Of a stretch of 64,000 nt of DNA, positions 58,506 through 64,000 are shown piece after piece. The notes beneath the pieces are model-generated. The model was not told the origin of the DNA, did no database searches, and saw only the letters and a program-made list of their open reading frames with translations. The position numbers and the translations under genes are program-made. Numbering within the stretch: position 1 is the stretch's first letter; each line of letters opens with the position of its first letter. Source of the DNA: DATHWB01 sp040905965 (GTDB lineage Bacteria > Actinomycetota > Acidimicrobiia > Spongiisociales > ZC4RG35); contig JBBDQP010000112.1 of assembly GCA_040905965.1 (NCBI GenBank), positions 1-64,000 of the forward strand, in the 5' to 3' direction.

Positions 58506-61238
58506 TCAGTGCCTGACCACGGCGGGCAGGTCGTCGATCGACGGGAACCAGCCCAGTCTCACCGGCTTGACGCGAATGCGAGCATCCACGACGCGCACCC
58601 CGTCACCGGGCTCGAGGACCATCACCGGGTTCAAGTCCAGCTCGGAAATCTCCGGAATCGCAGCAGCCATGGCAGAAATCCGAAGGATGGTGTCGATGAC
58701 GGCATCGACATCGCCCGGCGGAAACCCGCGGTAGCCGTCAAGCAGCTTCGCCCCCTTGATCTCGCGCACCATTTCCCTCGCATCGACGTCTGTCAGCGGA
58801 TTCAGGCGAAACGCGACATCTTTGAGGAGTTCCACGTAGACACCGCCAAGTCCGTACACGACCAGCGGCCCGAAGTTCGGATCCTCGGTCACCCCGATCA
58901 GGACCTCGTGCCCGGCCCCGATCATCTCCTGGACGAGCACGCCGTCGTGTTCGGCGACTGCAGCGGTCACGGAGGCAAAGCCATCCCGGACCGCTTCCTC
59001 CCCCTCGATGTCCAGCACCACGCCGCCGACATCGGACTTGTGGAGCGCCGACTCAGAAATCACTTTGAGGACGACCCGTCCGCCGATCTCCTCGGCAACC
59101 CGAACTGCCTCCTCGACCGACGTCGCCACCCCCGATTTCGGCAGCGTGATCCCGAACGCTGCAAGAACCGACTCGGTCTCGCCGGGTTCCAGCCATACAC
59201 CGCCCTCCCCGGTCGTGTTCAAGGCGTGCTCGACGACAGAGCGGGCGGCGTCGACATCGACCCCGTCCAGGTTGGGCACCTCGCCGGGGTCACGCAGCAG
59301 CCACTCTCCATAAGAGACAGATCGGGAAAGGGCGATGGCGGCGGATTCCGGGAAGGAGTAGGTCGGGATGTTGACAAGGTCCGATCGAAGGAAAGCGGCC
59401 GCGGTATCCGACTGCATGAACACGGAGAGCAGAGTCGTCGGACCCTTGTACTGCTCCGCCGCGGAGCGCAGCGCGGTCGCCACCTGCTCGACTCCCGAGT
59501 CTGACGTCGGGACGTAGATCACGAGCAGAGCATCGACCTCGCCGCTCTCCAGAACGGTGGTGACCACATAGGAGAACTCCGCGGCTCCCGCCCCGGCGAT
59601 CATGTCGACCGGATTCCTGATCGAGGCTTCCGCCGGAAGCCTGGTCCGAAGAAGATTCTGGGTGGACTCAGAAAACTCTGGGATGTGGAGGCCGTGGGCT
59701 TCGAGCGCATCAGCGGCCAGGATCCCCGGTCCGCCGGCGTTGGTGACGACACCGACTCTGCGGCCCTTCGGCACTGGCTGGCACGAGAGCAGCGACCCGA
59801 CGGCGAACAGCTCTTCCAGCGTGTCCACTCGGATCACGCCGGTCTGCCGGAAGAGTGCGTCGACCGCCACATCGAGCGACGCCAGCGCACCCGTATGGGA
59901 CGACGCGGCCCTGCTTCCCGTCGCAGTGCGGCCGGACTTCACCGCCACGATCGGCTTCTTGCGGGCGACTCGCGGGGCCAGCCGGGCGAAACGCCTGGGT
60001 GCGCCGAAGGATTCGAGATACAGCAGGATGACGTCAGTCTGCGGATCGTCCTCCCAGGCCATGAGCAAATCGTTGCCCGAGATGTCCGCCTTGTTCCCCA
60101 CCGAAACGAACTGGCTGATGCCGAGACCGGATCGGAGGGCGAACTGCAGGATCGCGATCCCCAGGGCACCCGACTGTGACGACATCGCCACGTTGCCAGC
60201 TGGCGGGTACACCGGGGCAAAGGTCCCGTTCATGTTCACCGATGGAGCCGTGTTGAGCAGGCCCATGCAGTTCGGCCCCACCATCCGCATCCCGGCGTTC
60301 CGAACGAGGTCGAGCAACTCCGCCTCCAATTCCACGCCGTCACCTCCCACCTCGGAGAACCCCGCGGAGATGACCACCAACCCACGCACCCCCGCTTCGT
60401 CGCACTCCCGAACGACGTCGAGTACCTGATGCGCAGGAACGACGATGAACGCCAGATCGATCGTGTCGGGAACATCCTTGATCGACGGATAGGCACGGAC
60501 CGCATTGACGACCTGCGTGCGCGGGTTGACCGGGTACAGCGTCCCGGTGTATCCGGTGTGCAGGAGGTTCCGGAAGAGGGTGTTGCCGATCGAACCTTCC
60601 CGGGTGCTAGCTCCGATCACCGCGATCGAACGGGGAAAGAAGAGCGGGAGTACCGAAGCGGTCACGGCCCGGCGCTCGCGTTCCTCGGCCCGGGCTCGGG
60701 CGTCGTCGGTATACGCCACGGGGAAATCGACCGTGAAGATGCCGTCTTCGACAGTCCGCTTCAGCTCGTACCCGGAGTTGCGGAACACCCGCATCATCTG
60801 GACGTTCTCCGGCAGGACGAAGGCGCGGAAGCCGTCGATGCCGTGGTCACGGGCGTAGGCAGTGATGAGCTGGAGGAGCGAGGTCCCGATTCCGTGTCCC
60901 TGCATCTCGTCAGAAACCGAGAAAGCGACTTCGGCTCGGTCCGGATCGTCCGGCTCGGTGTCGTACCGGGCAACGCCAACCATCCGACCGTCGTAGAGGG
61001 CGATCAGCGCCATCCGGGTGGAGTAATCGACGGTCGTGAAGTACTCGACCTCCTTGGAGTCCAACGACGCCTTGACCTGGAAGAAGCGGTAGTAGCGACT
61101 CTCTGGACCGAGTCGCTCGAAGAAGTCGACGAGCAAGTCGCCGTCGCTTGGTGTGATCGGCCGAACCCGCACCGTCTCGCCGGTGCGGGTGACGATGTCG
61201 AGTTCGAATTCGGTTGGATACGCAGCCACGCACAGCAA
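58506..61238 (-). CDS. GNAT acetyltransferase fused to ADP-forming acyl-CoA synthetase
   Basis: A 910-residue fusion. GNAT domain (about 20-185) has QGHGIGTSLLQLITAYARDH, the acetyl-CoA loop. Then CoA-binding (FPRSIAVIGASTREGSIGNT), succinyl-CoA-ligase-like (GPNCMGLLNT, SSQSGALGIAILQFA) with His448 in ASSHTGALA as phospho-acceptor, and an ATP-grasp half with GRVVLKVISESALHKSDVGG. The intact His suggests a working ADP-forming acetate or acyl-CoA ligase rather than only a protein acetyltransferase. TTG at 61238 or GTG at 61229 starts it. It shares strand with aceK. A cytoplasmic acetate or propionate activation/regulation role is likely. Confidence 0.85.
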   Translation of the reverse strand: MLCVAAYPTEFELDIVTRTGETVRVRPITPSDGDLLVDFFERLGPESRYYRFFQVKASLDSKEVEYFTTVDYSTRMALIALYDGRMVGVARYDTEPDDPDRAEVAFSVSDEMQGHGIGTSLLQLITAYARDHGIDGFRAFVLPENVQMMRVFRNSGYELKRTVEDGIFTVDFPVAYTDDARARAEERERRAVTASVLPLFFPRSIAVIGASTREGSIGNTLFRNLLHTGYTGTLYPVNPRTQVVNAVRAYPSIKDVPDTIDLAFIVVPAHQVLDVVRECDEAGVRGLVVISAGFSEVGGDGVELEAELLDLVRNAGMRMVGPNCMGLLNTAPSVNMNGTFAPVYPPAGNVAMSSQSGALGIAILQFALRSGLGISQFVSVGNKADISGNDLLMAWEDDPQTDVILLYLESFGAPRRFARLAPRVARKKPIVAVKSGRTATGSRAASSHTGALASLDVAVDALFRQTGVIRVDTLEELFAVGSLLSCQPVPKGRRVGVVTNAGGPGILAADALEAHGLHIPEFSESTQNLLRTRLPAEASIRNPVDMIAGAGAAEFSYVVTTVLESGEVDALLVIYVPTSDSGVEQVATALRSAAEQYKGPTTLLSVFMQSDTAAAFLRSDLVNIPTYSFPESAAIALSRSVSYGEWLLRDPGEVPNLDGVDVDAARSVVEHALNTTGEGGVWLEPGETESVLAAFGITLPKSGVATSVEEAVRVAEEIGGRVVLKVISESALHKSDVGGVVLDIEGEEAVRDGFASVTAAVAEHDGVLVQEMIGAGHEVLIGVTEDPNFGPLVVYGLGGVYVELLKDVAFRLNPLTDVDAREMVREIKGAKLLDGYRGFPPGDVDAVIDTILRISAMAAAIPEISELDLNPVMVLEPGDGVRVVDARIRVKPVRLGWFPSIDDLPAVVRH

Positions 61239-61262
61239 CTTACCCTCGCCCCACCCTCCAAC

Positions 61263-61320
61263 GTTTTTGTCCCTCCAAACGCTTCATTCTTGAAGCGCTG
61301 GTTCGCTAAAAACCAGGTCG
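61263..61320. repeat. Hairpin element, copy B
   Basis: A CGTTTTTGT flank, then CCCTCCAAACGCTTCA, a TTCT loop and TGAAGCGCTGG, then CTAAAAACCAGGTCG. It shares CCCTCCAAACGC, TCATTCTTGA and a final CAGGTCG with copy A at 20675. It lies 25 bp upstream of the acyl-CoA synthetase fusion start, in its leader. The right end is repeated after the gap. Confidence 0.7.
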
Positions 61321-61357
61321 GCGGCGGCGGATTCGGTCACGCGGTACCAAGGCGAGC

Positions 61358-61457
61358 NNNNNNNNNNNNNNNNNNNNNNNNNNNNNNNNNNNNNNNNNNN
61401 NNNNNNNNNNNNNNNNNNNNNNNNNNNNNNNNNNNNNNNNNNNNNNNNNNNNNNNNN
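61358..61457. other. Assembly gap (100 N) between identical 55-bp flanks
   Basis: Positions 61303-61357 and 61458-61512 are identical. The gap is a placeholder and may contain nothing once the overlap is merged. Confidence 0.95.
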
Positions 61458-61491
61458 TCGCTAAAAACCAGGTCGGCGGCGGCGGATTCGG

Positions 61492-63240
61492 TCACGCGGT
61501 ACCAAGGCGAGCGTCGTCGCGGTAGGCGAAGATCTCGATTCGTCGACCGTCTGCCCGCATCTCCTGCCACCGCTGCCAGGTGGCCGCCTCGAAGATGTCG
61601 GCGTGCTTGGACTCGAACACGTCCCGGAGTCTGCCCTGTAGTCCGAGGAAGTTGCGGAACTCTTCGGGAAACACGTCATCGGGACCAACCGGGAACCAGG
61701 GCTGTGCCGACATCGCATCAGCGGCGTCATCGGTGTCGGGGAGCGAGCGGAAATTGCATTCTTCGAGCGTCTGCAACTCGTCGTAGTCGTAGAAGACGAC
61801 CCGGCCGTGGCGAGTGACACCGAAATTCTTCATGAGCATGTCCCCTGGGAAAATTCCGCTGGCGGCCATGTCCTTGATCGCCTGGCCGTAATCGTCGATC
61901 GCTCGTTCCGCATCGGAAGGACGAGCCTCCTTCAGATAGACGTCGAGGGGCGTTACCCGTCTTTCGACGTATGCGTGGCGGATGGTGACCGTGTCGCCTT
62001 CGACGTCGACCGTACGCGAACAATGCTCCGTGAGATAGACCAGGAGGTCCGGGTCGAACCGATCGCGAGGCAAGGTGAGATACTCGAACTCCTGGGCATC
62101 GACCATCCGCCCTGCCCGATCGTGTCTGAAGACCAGTCGGTAACGGTTGAGCACCCGATCCCGTGTGACTGTCTTGGGAGCGCCAAACCGGTCGCGAATG
62201 ATCTTCAGCACGACGTCGAACCCTGGCAGCGTGAAGACCACCATCACGAGACCGGGCGTCCCCCGGGTGGTGACGAAGCGATCAGGCGACACCGACAGAT
62301 GGCGACGCAGTTCCCGGTAGAGCTCGGTCTTGCCGTGCTTGGTGTAGCCGAGCGAGATGTAGAGCTCGGCTGTCCGTTTGCGAGGCATCAGCGTCCCGAG
62401 AAAGTGGACGAGCTGCTGTGGACCGACAGCGTTCACGAAGAAATAGCTTCGGGTGAAGCTGAAGAAGATGCTCGCCTCGTTTTCCGTGAGCAGCACCGCG
62501 TCGACCCTTATGCCGTCGTCGAGATGACCGAGCACGATCACCAACGGCAGCACCTGGGACCCGGAGTAGACCTTTCCGACGATGGCGGCACCGGATCCCC
62601 GAAAGAACAGCGGCACCACCACTTCCGCCCGATCGATCCCCTGCAGCCCGCCCACGGCAGCCAGCCGATCGGCGATCCGTTCCCCCGCTTCGGCCGCGTC
62701 GGCCGCAAGCGACCGCCACGTGGCATCGAGACCCGTGTCCCTGAGAATCCGTTCGACGAGAGACGACGGGGATGCCGGCCTCTCATACGCCCGGAGAATG
62801 GACGAGGCCACTGACGGCGCCACGACGTCGGAGTCGACGAATTCGATACGAGGATCGACCCCCACAGTCGTGAAGATCTTGCGGGTCACCGAATTGAAGA
62901 AGGTCTCGGCCAGTTCGGTGTCGGGTCTGCTGGAGACGAGCACCGCGTACACCGCCTTCATTCCCGCCCACACCATCGAGTCGTGCACCTTGTCCTCGAG
63001 AGTGTGTTGGAGGCGTTCCGCGGTGTCGATCGCGGCCCGGGCGTACAGATCGAGGCGCTCGACGTGATCGCTTGCCAGCCCCGCCCAGTCGCGCGCCTCG
63101 AAGCGATGCCGCGCCCGCCGAGTGACGATGAGATGACGATCGGCGAGCTCGGACCACGCCGATGCGACCGCCTTGGCTCCCAAACCAGCCAGACGAGAGT
63201 CGCTGAGATCGGATCCTGAGAACGCGGGCGGAGTGGACAT
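61492..63240 (-). CDS. aceK: Isocitrate dehydrogenase kinase/phosphatase
   Basis: A 582-residue protein, close to the usual ~578. It is a bifunctional enzyme that phosphorylates and dephosphorylates isocitrate dehydrogenase to divert carbon to the glyoxylate shunt. Diagnostic stretches are IFPGDMLMKNFGVTRHGRVV (464-482) and FYDYDELQTLEECNFR (483-498), holding the active-site Asp, Asn and Glu; also TRSYFFVNAVGPQQLVHFL and MPRKRTAELYISLGYTKHGK. Most known members are proteobacterial, so an actinobacterial copy is notable. ATG at 63240. It converges on nothing and diverges from the ammonium-transporter gene; the acyl-CoA ligase fusion follows on the same strand. Confidence 0.94.
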   Translation of the reverse strand: MSTPPAFSGSDLSDSRLAGLGAKAVASAWSELADRHLIVTRRARHRFEARDWAGLASDHVERLDLYARAAIDTAERLQHTLEDKVHDSMVWAGMKAVYAVLVSSRPDTELAETFFNSVTRKIFTTVGVDPRIEFVDSDVVAPSVASSILRAYERPASPSSLVERILRDTGLDATWRSLAADAAEAGERIADRLAAVGGLQGIDRAEVVVPLFFRGSGAAIVGKVYSGSQVLPLVIVLGHLDDGIRVDAVLLTENEASIFFSFTRSYFFVNAVGPQQLVHFLGTLMPRKRTAELYISLGYTKHGKTELYRELRRHLSVSPDRFVTTRGTPGLVMVVFTLPGFDVVLKIIRDRFGAPKTVTRDRVLNRYRLVFRHDRAGRMVDAQEFEYLTLPRDRFDPDLLVYLTEHCSRTVDVEGDTVTIRHAYVERRVTPLDVYLKEARPSDAERAIDDYGQAIKDMAASGIFPGDMLMKNFGVTRHGRVVFYDYDELQTLEECNFRSLPDTDDAADAMSAQPWFPVGPDDVFPEEFRNFLGLQGRLRDVFESKHADIFEAATWQRWQEMRADGRRIEIFAYRDDARLGTA

Positions 63241-63288
63241 GGACTGAGATTGCAGGGCTGATCGGACGCCCGCAAGTGCAGATCACCC

Positions 63289-63304
63289 GAAACGCGTTGG
63301 AAAC
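63289..63304. promoter_or_regulatory. Paired GAAAC motif, candidate nitrogen-control site
   Basis: GAAAC at 63289 and 63300, 11 bp apart, in the 163-bp divergent space between aceK and amt. The spacing is like that of GlnR half-sites in actinobacteria. It lies about 100 bp before the amt start. Only a visual match. Confidence 0.3.
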
Positions 63305-63403
63305 GAGATCGCGTCCCAGTCGCAACAGTCGGATAACGGCGCCGCAAACCAGCCTCCATACGTTGGCCGTGACCCCATGCACAAACCTATCGGAGGGAAC
63401 GGA

Positions 63404-64000
63404 ATGCGAAGACGACTACTGACAATGAGCGGCTTGACCGCCTTGGCACTGTTCGGACCGCTGGCGGGCACGGCGTTCGCCCAGTCCGTCGAAGAAGTGG
63501 CGATCGCGGTCGACAACGTCTGGGTGGTGGTGGCCGGAATCCTGGTCATGTTCATGCAGCCTGGATTCGCCCTCGTCGAGGCCGGCTTCACCCGGGCCAA
63601 GAACACGGCGAACATCGTCATGAAGAACTTCATGGACTTCGCGGCCGGCGCTCTGATGTACTGGGCGGTCGGCTTCGGCCTCGCCTACGGCGGTTCCACG
63701 ATCGGCGGCTACGTCGGATACGGAGAGTTCTTCTTCAACAATCCCCAGCGCTCTGTCGAGTGGTTCTTCCAGGTGGTGTTCGCAGCAACAGCGGCGACCA
63801 TCGTCTCGGGAGCGATGGCAGAACGCACCAAGTTCACGGCGTACCTCGTCTACACCCCGTTCATCACTGGCCTGATCTACCCGATCGTCACCCATTGGAC
63901 GTGGGGCGGCGGCTGGTTGGCCGAGCTCGGCTATTACGACTTCGCCGGATCCGGAATCGTCCACATGGTCGGCGGCGTGGCAGCTCTGGCCGGGGTGCTC
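63404..64000 (+). CDS. amt: Ammonium transporter (Amt), partial
   Basis: First 199 residues of an ammonia/ammonium channel; the rest is beyond the window. A signal-like N-terminus (TALALFGPLAGTAFA) precedes the first helices VWVVVAGILVMFMQPGFALV, ARAKNTANIVMKNFMDF-type (seen as RAKNTANIVMKNFMDFAAG), and FAATAATIVSGAMAERTKF with the conserved pore residues, then GSGIVHMVGGVAALAGVL. ATG at 63404 has CGGAGGGAACGGA upstream. Divergent from aceK. Confidence 0.95.
   Translation, partial: MRRRLLTMSGLTALALFGPLAGTAFAQSVEEVAIAVDNVWVVVAGILVMFMQPGFALVEAGFTRAKNTANIVMKNFMDFAAGALMYWAVGFGLAYGGSTIGGYVGYGEFFFNNPQRSVEWFFQVVFAATAATIVSGAMAERTKFTAYLVYTPFITGLIYPIVTHWTWGGGWLAELGYYDFAGSGIVHMVGGVAALAGVL

Noticed and set aside
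1..64000. tRNA, rRNA, prophage or insertion sequence
   Set aside because: No cloverleaf, rRNA, integrase or transposase sequence was found in the parts read; genes are tightly packed and ordinary in composition.

Overview
The window is GC-rich chromosomal DNA (roughly two thirds G+C by eye) from a bacterium that looks like a deep-branching member of the Actinomycetota. The pointers are GTG/TTG starts, lipoproteins with Thr-rich linkers after the lipobox, a diaminopimelate pathway, GatCAB, and a partner-switching sigma module. A class such as Acidimicrobiia is a guess; nothing here is diagnostic. It reads as a draft or metagenomic assembly: there are three N gaps, and two of them are flanked by the same 55 bp on both sides. 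No rRNA, tRNA, prophage, insertion sequence or CRISPR array was seen. No stretch longer than 300 bp lacks a gene; the longest is about 255 bp.

Region 1-11 kb is an ectoine/hydroxyectoine-type uptake and breakdown locus arranged around a divergent promoter. Leftward run a lipoprotein solute-binding protein (two tandem binding domains), two permeases, the ATPase, an ectoine-hydrolase-like M24 enzyme and an M20 deacylase that leaves the window. Rightward run an FCD-type GntR regulator, a trans-sulfuration-family PLP enzyme, an EutC-like cyclodeaminase and an EutB-like dehydratase. The PLP enzyme and the M20 deacylase are not the usual members of such loci. Two small-molecule exporters follow.

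Region 11-22 kb is mixed: a PQQ-type sugar dehydrogenase lipoprotein, two UMF1-type MFS transporters (one apparently starting at CTG), a LapA-like protein, a CoA-disulfide-reductase-like flavoprotein, a secreted nuclease, an amphipathic 18-residue-repeat protein interrupted by a gap, an aspartate aminotransferase, an alcohol-dehydrogenase-like protein, a degenerate ADP-ribosylglycohydrolase and a lipid kinase.

Region 22-31 kb holds two overlapping dynamin-like GTPase genes and an MscS channel, divergent from a coiled-coil protein with a PD-(D/E)XK-like core, then a TIGR01777-type epimerase and a VanW protein. Region 31-48 kb is largely housekeeping on the minus strand: pyk, a HAD phosphatase, gatBAC, dapE-dapD-dapC, an ADP-ribosylglycohydrolase, then ligA, mnmA, a cysteine desulfurase, a hypothetical and pepA in a tight operon.

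Region 48-64 kb has a yeast-type cytosine deaminase, a channel-like protein, a DEAD-box helicase, an enoyl-CoA hydratase and acyl-CoA synthetase pair with a perfect palindrome upstream, and a complete partner-switching set: anti-sigma kinase, STAS antagonist, sigma factor and SpoIIE-type phosphatase. The sigma factor itself carries an N-terminal domain that resembles a decayed anti-sigma kinase. The window ends with a GNAT/ADP-forming acyl-CoA synthetase fusion, aceK, and the start of an ammonium transporter gene. A family of short hairpin elements occurs at about 13.9, 20.7 and 61.3 kb.
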